DNA of 35,603 nt from contig NW_004457434.1 in assembly GCF_000313135.1 (NCBI RefSeq), positions 56,979 through 92,581 on the forward strand. Direction: 5' to 3'. Position numbers and translations under genes: made by a program. Below the pieces are notes generated by a model. That model saw nothing but the letters and a program-made list of their open reading frames with translations. It was not told where the DNA came from and did no database searches. This DNA comes from Acanthamoeba castellanii str. Neff. Lineage: Eukaryota; Discosea; Longamoebia; Acanthamoebidae. Positions 1-12,200 of this stretch are shown piece by piece (position 1 is the stretch's first letter; every line of letters starts with the position of its first letter).

Positions 1-571
1 AAAGCACTGCTGGACGATGCTGGAGCACAGAGCCCGTAGTCGGTTCGGCAGCTTGGCTTCTGTGAACGTGGTACAGCTGGGGTGGTTCGCGCCGCAGCCT
101 GCGTGAGTGCGACTGCGTGCGCGCAAAGTACTCGAGAGGGGAAAAGCGTACATGGTGGTGGCCAGCTGCCGGAAGTGGGGCGAAGGGTACTTGCGCGGGT
201 AGACGAGCAGCACTTGATACAGCTGTCGCAGCGCATCGAGACACTCCCGGCCCCGTGCCTTCTTCTCTAGCACCTAGCAGTGTTCACGCGCCGCCACACC
301 GGCACCAGCGTGAGGAAATCTCTCTTCCCATTTCCTTCCTCGACAAGACCGATCAACGCCGGCACCAAGGGGGAGCATGGGTGTCCCGAATGGTACGAGC
401 GAAAGCAGAGGAGCAAGCAAATGTATGAATTGACAAACAAGACGATCTTGGGGCGGGCACCTGGATGGCGTTGGTGATGATTTGGTCCTTCTCTTCAAGG
501 TCCCCTCGGCTGGCCGGTATGCCGCCCACCACGCTCCCCTGCCGTTTCATCCCCCCTCCCGCCCTTTCCAT
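1..571 (-). CDS. Unidentified helical protein, 5' part (runs off left edge)
   Basis: A minus-strand gene starts with ATG at 571 (or an in-frame ATG at 550) and leaves the window at base 1. Exons read 571-461, then from 273 leftwards. A further probable intron lies around 145-70 and ends in CACAG. Exon 1 is exactly 37 codons and joins phase 0 to exon 2, giving a continuous, charged, helix-prone protein (for example LDALRQLYQVLLVYPRKYPS). Stops close the frame immediately outside the proposed exons, which supports the splicing. I do not recognise the family. Only about 100 residues are visible, so no function is proposed. It is divergent from the chromo-like gene at 975, with about 400 bp of shared upstream DNA. 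Confidence 0.55.
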
Positions 572-974
572 TATTTGCTCAGCTCTGTTCTCTTGTTAAT
601 AAATGCAAAAATGCCCGGGTTTTATTTTTTATTATTTTCATTTTTGAAGCCTAACGAAGAAGTTTCGTGATGACGCCTGCTCGTTGAAGAAGCCCGTGCT
701 GTGGCAGTTTGGCCCGTTTCCCACCAAGCAGTACGGCGACTTCAAACCAAAAAAAATGGTGACCAACTGGCAACTGCACCTCCCGAGGAATAGGACACCC
801 GCGACAAGTGATGGAAAGAACGGAAAGAGGCCGTGGGGTGGTCGTGTGTGCGCAGCAAGTGTTGGTTCTCTGGCGTCTGAACACCAGCCAGCGACAAGTG
901 ATGACATGTGATACAAGACGTGCAAACAGGACAGATGAAGGTTTATTATTTCTACTTATCTGGAAGAAGTCGCC
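572..974. promoter_or_regulatory. Intergenic region between divergent genes, likely shared promoter
   Basis: About 400 bp separate the two divergent start codons. It contains an AT-rich patch at 595-650 and two copies of a GCGACAAGTGATG-like motif (about 801-813 and 891-903). A plus-frame stretch at 661-790 reads as a short open frame, but no splice signals link it to either gene. I see no gene here that I can support. Confidence 0.4.
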
Positions 975-3515
975 ATGGCCCAACAGCATGTGCTCGAGGT
1001 GGGGGACGTAGTGGCGGTGTGGCCAGGCGAAAACGACTCCCTCTTCTGGCTGACCATCTGCCGTGACAATGTACGTGCGTCATCTTCCTCAAGAAGTGTG
1101 CATTTATTCATAGTGTGCATGGCTGCAACCAGGTGAGGGAAGGTTACGACCCTGAGTCATGCGATATCCAGACCTTCTTCCTTCGCTTCTCTGGCCAGCG
1201 CCAGAGGGGACACATGGTCTTCGTCGAAGAGAACGACGAGAAGGTGTTTGGCTGCATTTCACTCGAGAGCATCATCTGCAAGTCGATCGAGCTCCTCCTG
1301 GGCGACAACGCCGGCCAGGGCTTCTCCTTCCTCCTGCTGCCGGAAGAGGAGGCACGCATCACAGACGCAATTCGCGTCTGGGAGGAGCAGGGTGAAGGCG
1401 ATGATGAGACACTCAACCAAGTCAAGGTGGAGCCGACCGAACTCGACACTCTTCCTGATCCAACAGCTCTTGGTGCAGAGGACACCCAAGATGCACACAA
1501 TCTACTGGTATGTGTGCATTGTCCCTCTTTCTTTTCACCCTCTCACCCAGTTCTCACCACCACCCACCACCACCCACCAGCGGCAGCAGCAGCCAGAGCA
1601 GAAGCAAACAAAACAGTTCACGGTCAACGCGATCATCAGCGAGCGTGAGAGTGAGGAAGGAGGGCGCGAATACCTACTCGACTGGGCTGAGAGCTGGGAG
1701 TGCAAGAGCAACATCTTCCACAGGCCAAAAGGACACGTAAAGAAGACCAAGGCCATACCAGAGAAGGCGCTGGGCAAGACTGGTGGCGGCAAGGTGGATG
1801 GCCTGGGCACGATCAACGAGGAGGTGGTGCGCATCCTAGAGGTGGAGCCCAGTGGCGTAGGCCGCTGCTACAAGGTCAGGTGGAGGCCAACATGGACCAG
1901 CGAGCTCGAGTGCCCGGTCACCTTCATCCTCCAGTGGCGAATCAAGCAGAAGCAGAAGCAACGAGTCGAAGTGCACGAGGTGAAGGAAGAAGAGGAAGAG
2001 GAAATAGAGGACGATGAAGACAGTGAGGAGGAAGAAGCTGAGGTGTGTGGCAAGCGCAAGGTGACAGTGGCGAAACGATCCAGCATGCTGACTCAGGCAA
2101 TGTCTTCAGCAGATCACACTCCCGGTATGTTATGTGCATGTCATCGCGCACATTCCTGGAATGTAGTGAGTCCTCACTAATATCATGAAACTGTGAACTG
2201 TTACAGAGAGTCAAAGTGGGCCTGCATCGCCCTGTGCTACAGTTGCCCAGCCCAGCGTCATTTTCCAAGGTACAATCTTGGTCTGCCAGCTCTCGCCATT
2301 CAGCTCCTCACTGCCAGTGGCTTTAATGTCTTGTTTTTGTCCTTTTTGTGGCAGACGACCACTTCGAGGACCGTCTAATGGAAGCAACCGCACCAGAGCC
2401 AAGCCAAGCCCAGTCGCCTCGGACTGACCGTGCCGTACCTGCCGGCAAGACCCCAGCAACAGCCTCCACCAGGCCCGTGCTGGCAGGCAAGACGTTGGCG
2501 GCAGCACGTGGAGCAACACCGCCACTCACCTGGCGCGAGGTCATCCGGCTGTCGTTGGCCGAGCTGGGCCAGGCCTCGGTGGCTCAACTTGATGCCCACA
2601 TCCAAGCCAATTTCCCCGAGAAGAGGGGAAGGCAAAACTCCAAGGCAACAATCCGCCAGAACCTGCGCAGGATCGGGCAGCTGTGCCATCACCAGGCCGG
2701 GCGCAACCAAGAATGGCGACTGCGAGCTGCTGAGGAGGACGAGGAGGAAGAGGAGGAGGAGGAGGAAGACGAGGAAGACGACGTCGACGTCGACAAGCTG
2801 CGAGAGCTCTATGCAACAAGCAGGAGGCCAAGTGTGGAAGATCTCCGGAACCAGTTCATCCGGGCTACCAGTGATGAAGATCTGTACGCACACCTCCCTC
2901 TTCTCTTGCCATTTGAATAGATACACTTTTGCTTTAATTTACCTTCCTTCGTTCTCATTCTTCTTCGCGTGCATGCGTGCGTGCGTGCGGCACGATGTGT
3001 GGGAATGTGTGTACAGACGCAAGAAACAGGAAGCGCTTATGGAGCTCGAGGGTTGTCTTCGTCATGACCTCGAAGGTTTGACAGACCTCCCCCTCCCCTG
3101 CAAGGCCGCAGCACCGCCGCCGCCATTGCCGCCTGTCGAACGACGCATTGTCCTGTACGCGTCCTTGCGATCTTGATTTCATCAACTTCACACACTAGTT
3201 TACCATGTGGCATCGTTGGTCATGTCGCACAGAGTCGTGTGGTATCACGGCATCAAGTACCTGGCACAATACCCACGCCTGTCGACAGCGGATGAGGTCA
3301 AGACCAAGACCCTACGAATGGCTGGACACACCGAGTGGATCAACCCCATCCACTACTGCCTCTTCCTCCGGCCTGTCTGCCCCGAGGACACCGAGCGCGA
3401 GCCTACGGAGTTGGCGGATGAAGTTAGGCTCGACGAGGCCTACCACAACCGGGAGTTCTGGCTCTTCGAAGGCTTTTGGCCGCCGGCGCCCTGGCCGCAT
3501 TGGCCTGGGTGGTGA
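975..3515 (+). CDS. Chromo-like / winged-helix-like nuclear protein
   Basis: Seven exons: 975-1070, 1133-1507, 1581-2124, 2207-2269, 2355-2883, 3017-3154, 3233-3515; 675 aa, summed length divisible by three. The start ATG sits in a good context (GTCGCCATGG). The N-terminus (about 1-130, with GDVVAVWPGENDSLFWL) looks like a Tudor/BAH-type beta-barrel. Two chromo-like segments follow: about 170-205 (FTVNAIISERES...YLLDWAESWE) and about 240-275 (EEVVRILEVEP...YKVRW). An acidic run follows, then a 65-residue segment (TWREVIRLSLAELGQASVAQ onward) resembling a winged-helix HARE/H1-type fold, another acidic run, and a Trp-rich C-terminus (FWLFEGFWPP). I infer a chromatin reader or adaptor. No named ortholog is recognised and the domain calls come from pattern only. 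The stop is 61 bp before the next gene's ATG. Confidence 0.72.
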
Positions 3516-3540
3516 CGTCATCATCGTTTCTTCTTTTTAC

Positions 3541-3546
3541 AATAAA
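3541..3546 (+). terminator. AATAAA polyadenylation-like signal
   Basis: AATAAA lies 25 bp after the stop of the chromo-like gene and about 30 bp before the ATG of INTS2. The 3' end of one transcript and the 5' leader of the next must share fewer than 65 bp. Confidence 0.5.
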
Positions 3547-3576
3547 GAGAAAAATAAAATCAGTCGGCATTGAAGA

Positions 3577-6500
3577 ATGGAGATGGAGATGGAAGGTGAT
3601 GAGGGCATGATGGAGACGGAGGAGGAGTGGGGCACCGCGCCCGTGGCCTCGTCTTCAGGCCCGGCTGGCAACGGCGAGAAAAAATCGGAGGAATGGGGTG
3701 TGGGGCTGCGATCGCCCATGGTGAGCGACGAATCGGGCGCGTTGGATGATATCTTCGATCCTGCTCGATTCCCTTCGGCAGGCACGCTCTACGAGAAGGT
3801 GGCCGCAGGTGCATTCGAATCGATACTGGACGAGAAGAGCTCTGCGAATGCGCAACAGCAGCAACAGATGGTGGAAGAGGTTGTGACCTGCCTGCCCTAC
3901 CTTGTGCGAGTGGCACTCGCCAATCCTGCCCACTCCATTCTCTTCCAGAAACTCCACGCTCTGCCGCAGGTACCACACGCTATCATCTACTACTCATTTT
4001 GATTGATAGATTACATTTTCATTTAATGTAATCTTGATGGTGTGGGGTGCCCCAGTTGAACAGCGTGCTAGCGTACTTGGCACTGGATATCGACGCAGTG
4101 GAGGACCCGCTGGAGGCCGAACTACAGCGCAAGAGGAAGACCGGCTCGACGGTGCGCCTAGGCCCAACACCATGATCGCCATTCCTTCTTGCTCTCGCTG
4201 CCGCCAAAAGCAAAGCTCTCGCCTGATGGCCTCCATCATCAGAACCCTGCGGAGGGCAGCCTCGTCTTCCAATACGGCGAGGGACTCGTCTCAGAGTTTG
4301 AGACCGGCAGCGAAGAAGTCAAGATGAGGTGACGCGTCCTCCTCATCACCCCCAATGGCCGTGCGCCCTGTGTGTGGTCTTGTTGTTGTGAGAGGCGTGG
4401 CAATGCCTCGACGTTGCTGATCGAGTTCTTGCTTGGGTGAACCGCCAGGCTCTTCTTGAGCGAGCTCCACAACGTGATGGACCACGTGCGGCTTGCGAAC
4501 GCGTCCAAGTCCAGAGGCGCCACCAGGAGCTTTCCCGCCTACCACTCGGAGATCTTCGGCGACGAACTCTACCTCGAAGAGCTGGGCTTCATCCTGCCCA
4601 TCGCCATGCTGCGCTTGCGGCGGGCACCGTTGAGCTTGGAGGTACCAGCACCTGTTGTCGCGCACGATTCGCGCACGATCCACACTCCAAGTGATGGCCT
4701 GACTCATCGCACGCAACACTTTTTTTCACATGTGTGCCCACAGGCCGTGATCGAAGCTCTTCTGTGCGTCGATCTCGGAGGCCGACTGCTCCGCATCCTC
4801 TTTTTCAACATGCCGGCGCTTCGAGATGAGATCCTGCTCACGTTGATCAAATGCGCAGCAGCTGCCCCACATCTAGTCACGTACACTTCTTCTTCTTCTT
4901 CTCAACAATAGTATGTTATCGCTGACCCACATTTTCCCTGCGCTCAGCGAGGTGCTGCTGGATCTGTGTTCGCTGTCGGCCACGATCGCATTGTTTGTGC
5001 GGACGTGGGTCATGCAACAACATCAATTGCCTGGCTTGGCCCTGAAGCTCACCATCACCCACATCAAGGACGAGGTATGACAACCCCCCCCCGGCGCAGT
5101 CGATTGCATTCCATTACGTGTGGCTCACAACCAGTTCATGCGCCGGCCACAACGTAACACTAGGTTGCCTTCTTGAGCGGGCTCCTGCACGACCACAAGT
5201 GGATCGATTCCTATTTCAGCGAACAACAATCCGGTATCCAACTCTTATCATTCGCTTTGTTTCCCCTTCGCGCCCATGTACTAACTTCAATCTATTCCTA
5301 TATGTGCATCGCAGTGCCAGGAAGCTCGGTCATCTTGTTGCGCGCGAGGCTGCTGACGATGGTGGTCGAGTTTGACGGCAGCATCAGCGGCAGGTCCACG
5401 CTGCCCGCACAACAGCGCATCAGGCTCACGGCCCTGATCAAGCTCTACTGCGGCCTCGTGGGCCTTCTCAAGCTCAAACTCGAGGGCGAGGAGATGAACG
5501 CCATTCTGTCGCTCCTCACCAAGGTCAAGGACGAGCGGTACGCCTTGACGCCCTCGCCGCTGCACGCTTCATCAACGATCATAGCGTCATCATCATTGCT
5601 AGCAGCTAACAGGCCCTGTGTTCTGTGCAACTAGAATCGCCAAGCTTGGACTGTGCTGGTTGCTTGCCTGCGAGGGACTGCTTCGCCATTGCTCTAAAGT
5701 GCGTGGTCACCTCTTCTCTTTACGTTGATACGAAGACGCCGACGTACTTATTTTTCTTTCTTTCTTTCTTTCTTTTTAATCAGGAAGCGGTGGTGGTCTG
5801 CTTGTCGTCGCTGCTCAAGAGCGGTCACTGCTTGGAGATGCTCTCGCTGCTTGCCATCCACTTCCACACCAATCAATATCCTCGGCCATCGAATTGATCC
5901 GCGAGACGCTCGGACTCACCGTCGCCATCCACAGCGAGAGTCTGAATCAGGTAGGCTAGCCCAGGACTGTGTGTGTGTGTGTGTGTGTGGTGCGGGAGTT
6001 GAGATTGACGTACTCGCCCACCACAGATCGCAGCGGTGTTCACTGAAGACCTATTTACCGAGGAAGTTGTGGCCAAGGAGGCTGTGGCCCTCGCGGTTCG
6101 GCCCAAGGTACGTTCCTTTCCCACCGCTTGTTGGCTGTGCTACGGCCTTCAAATGTCTGACGTTCACACACACACACACACACACGACAGCTGTCGGACA
6201 AGGACACGAAGTCATTCGCGGTGATGTGCGTCTACCACCTGCTGAAGAACAAGATCTTCAGCAAGCACCGCGTCGACGTGGGCGAGTGGGTGTGGAGCCA
6301 GATCACGCAAGCCGACGAGCCTATCCACTACCTACTCCCCGCTCTTATAGAAGAGTGGGTCAAGAGGTACCCCATTCGGCGTATCATGGCGACACTTGCG
6401 GCCCACACGCTCACGACACGACACGACATGACACGAACACAGCATTCTGGCGCCCACAACGTCGTTCTGCATGAAGCGACCACTCGAAGAGCAGATCGTC

Positions 6501-6782
6501 GCCGTGTTTAGCGCGTCGGCGGCGGCGACCAAGCGAAAGCGAAAAGAGAAGGAGGCCTCATCGCCGGCGGCTGCTGCCCAGCTGGGCACGCCCGTCGACG
6601 AGCTGACGTCCCAGGAAAGGGCCTCGCAGGTGCTGGCCCTCTACTTTGCGCTCTACTACAACGAAGAGGTCCTGCGGCAGAGCATCGACGACCGGAGCCG
6701 CAGCGGCCAGCGGGCCGTGTTCTCGCCCGGCAAGGCGGGCAAGGGCAACACCGTGCGAGGTGTGTGCGGGCGTGCGTGTGTG

Positions 6783-6814
<32 letters not shown>

Positions 6815-8065
6815 TGCGTGTTTGTGTGTGGTTTGGTGCTTATGAGGGAGTGGTGTGCGGTGTGATGTCGGTCGCCAGCCTATTCCGGCGAGTTGATGGA
6901 GTCGCTGCCGGTCAAGGCGCTGCTCAGTCACGCTCGCGAGCGGTCAGCCGACACCTACAGCAACATCTACCCGCCGCTGCTCAACCTCGTTATCTCGCAG
7001 TTCCCGGGGCTTCTCACCGTCGTCAACATGCTCAACGAGGAGGAACAGAAGAGCAGGTACCTCTTCACCACAAACTATCGATACATTCCGCACACGCACA
7101 CGCACACGCACACGCACAGTCCTTGCCTAACGCTGTGTGTGGCGTCTACTGCGCAGTACGATCAAGGAATTCCTCACCATTCCGCACTTCAACTTTGTCG
7201 ACGCCAACATGCGACCAACGGACGACGAGTCCTCGTCGCCGCTGGCCCAGGAGAAGCCCGTGGCCCCCGAGCACGCGGTCGTCAAGTCGGCCTTTGAGAG
7301 CGTCCTCACCGCTCCCATCCAGACCCTATTCAGTACTGAATACCCAGTACTCCCCTTTTTTTCCTGTACCGCTCAGTTGCTAACCGGTTCGCGTGTGGCG
7401 TTGCGGCAGTGCTCACGCAGCTGAACCGGCTCTCGGCCTCGGCGCTGCAGGCCTACACCGACCTTCTCATCTTCACCCTGCTCCCGCGCCTCCTCGAGGA
7501 CGACGTCCAGCATCGCGTCAGGTAAGAAGCTCTCATAACCACACGGACTCTGAGGCTCTAGGGTTTGACCGACCGTGTGTCGTGTGTCGTGCGTCGTGTG
7601 TCGTATGTGCCGTGTGTCGTATGTGCCGTGTGTCGTGTGTGTGGTGTCACAGAGTGCGGTTTGTCGAGCTGTGGGAATTGTTACACACGCTGACGCCCTT
7701 CGAGTCGGCGCTGAAGAGCATCAACGCCATCTCGCCGCCGTCTGCGATGACGACCGCGATGGACTTTCCCTCGGCCTCGGCGCACAAGAGCGAGCAGCGC
7801 GGTGTGAGCCACTACAGCCACATGGACGTTGTCATGGACCCGCTCCTGGTCTTCCGATGCGACCCGCGACTCTTCCGCATTCCGCCCCTCTTCAAAATGC
7901 TTCTTCAGGTACGTTGGCCATGCGGACCGCCATCACCATCTCCCTGATGAGGATTAAGGATTAACCGCACACACCGCACACGCAGATTTTGGATACCTAC
8001 CTGACCGAATCGCACAAGTACATCAACACGTTGCTCTCGGTCGAGCCTGTCACGGTATGTTTTCG

Positions 8066-8111
<46 letters not shown>

Positions 8112-9162
8112 TGTGCTTCTAGAGAGGGCTGACTGTGCTCATCGATCGTTTTTTTGTTTTTTGTTTTGTTTTTTTGTTTTTTTTGTTCAGGGCAACGCTG
8201 ACAAGGGAGCGCGACACGAGGAGCTGGTGACTCTCCTCCACGCCCAGGACACCGCCGTCGTCCAACTCCTCCTCGAAGTCTGCATCGACCGAGACAATTC
8301 GCCCATAAAAGGTGCGCTTGAGCTCTGCCCGCGGCCGTGTGTGGTCGTGTGTTGTGTGTGTGTGTGTGTGTGTTGTGTGTGTGGTCGTGTGTGGTCGTGT
8401 GTGGTCGTGTGTGTGCACGGTGGTGCTAGACTGACTGTTGCACAATGCACATGTCAACAAACAGGTCCGATGGAGGAAGTGCGGATCCAGAGCTGCACGT
8501 TCATCCATCAGATGTTCTGCGAGACGCCGCAGTTGATGAAGCTGGTTCACCTGCAGGGCTACCCCGACGAGCTCCTCCCCGTCACCGTCTACGGCATTCC
8601 CTCCATCCACGTGGCCCTCGAGTTCCTGCCCGAGCTGCTCAACCAACCCCAGCCCGAGCGTCTGGTCTTCGCCATCAAGCTCGCCGGCTTCCTCATCGAA
8701 AAATACACTCTCCCCAAATGGTGCGTGTGTGGTGCGTGGCGGTGTGTGCGGTGAATGATAACTAACAGGTTTGTTTGTTTGGGGGGGCGTGTAGTATCGA
8801 CCTGGCGCGGATGGTGCTGCAGAAGATTCACTCGACGACGGTGGCCAGCGATGACCCGCGCACCTTCCTCATGGAGACGCTGCCTTCCCTGGCCAAGATC
8901 GCCACCACCTTCCCGGCGCAACTCGCCGAAGACACCGTCAGCCTTCTCCAAGGTTCGCACACGACACACACGCATGACACGCGATCCGTCATTGGCAATG
9001 GTCTAATGGGTGTGGCGGGCAAAAAAAAACCAAGAGGTATCGACGATCGCAGGACGTTCGGCGGCGGTGGGCGGGGTGGCGGTCGCGCACCCGCAGCTGC
9101 ACGCCCAGATCCAGGCCACCTTCGCCGCTCTCGCCGCGCGCGCCATCGACCCCATGGCCTGA
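3577..9162 (+). CDS. INTS2: Integrator complex subunit 2
   Basis: INTS2 is a helical scaffold subunit of the Integrator complex, which cleaves nascent snRNA and other RNA polymerase II transcripts. Exons: 3577-3969, 4056-4151, 4216-4328, 4449-4641, 4744-4880, 4948-5074, 5164-5233, 5315-5537, 5635-5698, 5784-5950, 6027-6107, 6191-6366, 6443-6759, 6879-7056, 7157-7332, 7410-7521, 7653-7908, 7986-8054, 8191-8311, 8465-8720, 8795-8952, 9035-9162. Family-diagnostic stretches are clear: FTEDLFTEEVVAKEAV, the block YPDELLPVTVYGIPSIHVAL with FLPELL, and LPSLAKIATTFP near the C-terminus. The model gives about 1203 aa, essentially the length of animal INTS2. One base is missing near 5871-5877 in exon 10: the frame breaks after HFHTNQ and the conserved frame resumes at AIELIRETLG. 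Adding one base makes the total divisible by three. This is probably an assembly error. The last stop is 100 bp from the convergent SET gene. Confidence 0.92.
5871..5880 (+). other. INTS2: Single-base frameshift inside INTS2 exon 10
   Basis: The reading frame moves by one base between HFHTNQ and AIELIRETLG, both of which belong to INTS2. The exon has no room for an intron here. The flanking splice phases fit only if one base is restored. Confidence 0.75.
7577..7645. repeat. TGTGTCGTG intronic repeat (INTS2)
   Basis: GTGTCGT-type units fill an INTS2 intron. The same unit, in either orientation, recurs at 11061-11093, 12585-12655, 18678-18772, 31495-31555 and 35443-35482. Confidence 0.85.
8066..8111. 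repeat. TG dinucleotide microsatellite (INTS2 intron)
   Basis: About 20 TG units directly after a GTATGT donor. Further TG/CA tracts lie at 5971-5989, 6166-6185, 6777-6830 and 8343-8420. Confidence 0.9.
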
Positions 9163-9261
9163 CCTCTGCGTTTACTTCCTATTTCGCCCACAGCCGCCAC
9201 AGAATTTTGTTGGCACTTGTATTTATTTTATTTTATTTCGTTTCATTTCATTTCATTTCGG

Positions 9262-12200
9262 TCAGGGGGAACTGGGAGACTGCTCCTCTTCGTCGTAGGC
9301 CTGCATGATGGAGGAGAGGTGATACTCTTCATCGCCGAGCCTGGCGTTTTGGTCGCCCAAACGCACCCGCCTGGCCTTGACCTCCCCCGGGAGCGACCGG
9401 ATCTCCTCCCGTAGCTTGCGCCACACCTCGCGCTGCCTCCTGCGCTCCTCCCGCTTCTTCTTCCGCTCCTCCTTTTCCCTTTCTGCTGCGAGCTCCTTCT
9501 CCTTCTCCTCCGCTGCTTGTTGCTCTCTGGCCAGTCGCTCGCTCTCCTCCCTCCGCGCCTGCTTTTCCCTTCTTTCGCGCTCTTCCTTTTCCTTGGCCTC
9601 CCGCGCCAGCTGGGCCAGCCTGGGCTCCACTCCAGCCTTGGCTTCCGGTCTCGCCGCGGCGGTGGCCTTTTTCATGGGTGGGGCCGCGGGCGCGGGGGTC
9701 AGTTTGGCTGCGGCTGCCACCCGTCGAGTGTTCGGCGGCGTCGGCTGCGCCCTGGCCTGCATTCCCCGCTCCTCTTCTTCCGCGTCGCCATCGTCGTCTT
9801 CGCTCTCTTCGCTTTCACTTTCTTCATTTTTGCATTCGCTTTCTTCGCTTTCGCTCTCGTAGGCGTGCTTTTCTTTGTCCGGGTCGGCGGCGTTGGCCAC
9901 GAGGTCCCACAGCGATCGGCCGACCGCGTTCTTCTTCTTGAGCGGTCGCACGTAGACCAGCTTGGAGATCCGAGCCTCGTCTTCGGCCTTCTGTCCCTTG
10001 GGACACCTGACGTTGTGGCTCCAGTACCAGCTGTCGATCGATAGCCAGGTGTCTCCTCCCGATTCCTTGTAGATACTGCTCACCACAATACGACACACAC
10101 ACGACACACGACACACACGCACGACACACGCACGACACACGCACGACACACGCACGACACACGCACGACACACGCACGACACACGTACGACACAACAAGA
10201 GTCAGCAGCATCCTCGGGGATAGGGGAAAGCGAGCAGGGCGGATATGGGCGTACAGGCCACGAGCGCTGAAGTGCGCAGTCACCTTGCACGCACTGCAGT
10301 AGAGCACGTCGTGTTCGGGCGAAATCAGGCGCCTCGCTACCAAATCCGCCAGGGACACCCGCGCGGGCTGTCTACGGGACGCGCGCTTGTTGGTCGAGGG
10401 CCGGCGCGACGACTTCGAGACAGCCGACTCCTCCCAGTACTGCGCATATCCACATTATAATAATATTATTATTTTTGTTATTATTGTTATTATTATTATT
10501 ATTTGGGGAGATTTTTAAAACAAATAAAACTGAATAATGAGAAGGATGCGGACGCACTTCGTCGGCATCGTCGTCGTCTTCGTCGTCGTGAGCTTGGTTG
10601 TGGGCCAAGGTCCAGTACGTCTCCTCACCGTAGTCCACGAGCAGCTCCTCGCCTGATACAAGGCGTGAGGCACGACCAGCGACACGACCAGCGACACGAC
10701 CAGCGACACGACCAGCGACACGACCAGCGACACGACGCACAACACTTACCGGGAGCAATATCGCGAGTGGCTTGGACCAGAATGCGGGGAGGGTGTCCGA
10801 TGAACACGACGTTGGGTTCTAGAGGAACGAGTGACCACACGCCGAGGTCACGACACAGATGCCCGCCGCCCCAAGTCAGAGAGAACCCCACCTCGAGGCG
10901 GGTTGGGTGGGTGGGGTGGGTGGGTGAATGGTACAACTACGCACCTTTGCCCGTGTCACGGTAGTCGTTCAAAATCGGAGCTCGTTGCCGGCCTTCGCTG
11001 CGTCGATGTCGCATGATTTGGTCACAATGAATCGGTACAGACTCTTACCATCTTGCGCGACGTACACGACGCACGACACACATGACACACACTGATCAGC
11101 CATCGTAAGAAGAAAGAAGAAGAAAGAAGAAAGAAGAAGGAAGAAGAAGGAAGAAGAAGAACAAGAAGAAGAAAAGGGTACCTTTCGAATCCATGAGCAC
11201 GCCGACGTACTCGCCGACGGTGGCTTGCTTCCGCAGCCACCGTCGGGCCACCACCCCGAATGACTGTCCCTCGTTGTGATTGTGCTTGATGTCGGCCCGG
11301 TAGGCCGGGTGGCTGCTGGACAGTTTGACGATCCGCACGTTCTCCCGCGTGACCTTGCCGCCGATGTCATCGCCCCACTCCGCTGCCTTCACCCGCTTCT
11401 CTCGGCCCTGGCTGTCGACTTCGTTTTCGTTTTCGTTTTCGTCTTTGTCTTCGTGTTTGTCGTTTTCGTTTTCGTTCTCGGTCTGGAACACCTCCAGGTT
11501 CTTGGTGATGTACTTGACGCACGTCGGCCAGTTCTCTGGCAGGCTCGTGGCGGAGCCGGCGCTCATGCTGGTCGTGCTGGTCGTGGCTTCAGCCGCGGCC
11601 GCCGCAGCAGTAGCTTTCGCCGGAGCCGCCAGCGCGTCAACGAGCAGCAGCTGCCTCAGCTTGTTCTTCGTCGGCGCGGTGGTCGTGGTGGTCGCCGTCG
11701 TAGGTGTCGGAGCTGGCGAGACGGCGGCGTCGCCTTGACTGCCGAGATCAGCGAGCTCTTCCTTCTTCTCTTTCTCCCGCTTCTCCGCCTCCATCTCCCG
11801 CTGCTTTCTCCTTTCCATCTTTTTCCTCTCCCTTTTCAACCACCTCCTCTTTCTCTTCACCACTTTGGGCCGAGGCTTCTCGCGCTTCTCCTTCCCCTTT
11901 GCTCGCGCGTCTTCCGTTCCTGCACCGCCGGCGGTCACTACCCATTCTTCTTCTTCGTCATCGTCGTAGACGATGCCAACTGCGTTCGGTCTCGAAGTCT
12001 TGACCGTTTCCTCCTCCTCCTTCCTCTTCTCTTCCTGGTCCTCGTCGTCGTCGTCGATGATGATACGCCTCGGGCGCCTCGCCCACCGCTCGTTAAGTTC
12101 TACGCCTGCGCCTGCGCCTGCGACGTCGTCGCACGCCGTCCTCTCTGCCATCCCGCCGGCCGCACGTTTGACCGGCACCACCGGCGGGCTGCCGACCGGC

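Noticed and set aside
661..911. A short plus-strand frame (KKPVLWQFGPFPTKQYGDF)
   Set aside because: It looks somewhat coding, but no start context, splice site or continuation links it to a gene; kept only as intergenic.
3155..3198. Shorter last intron of the chromo-like gene (acceptor at 3198)
   Set aside because: It puts the last exon out of frame; the acceptor at 3232 keeps phase.
10671..10736. A CRISPR-like or satellite array
   Set aside because: The 12-bp unit is directly tandem without spacers and lies inside a eukaryotic intron.
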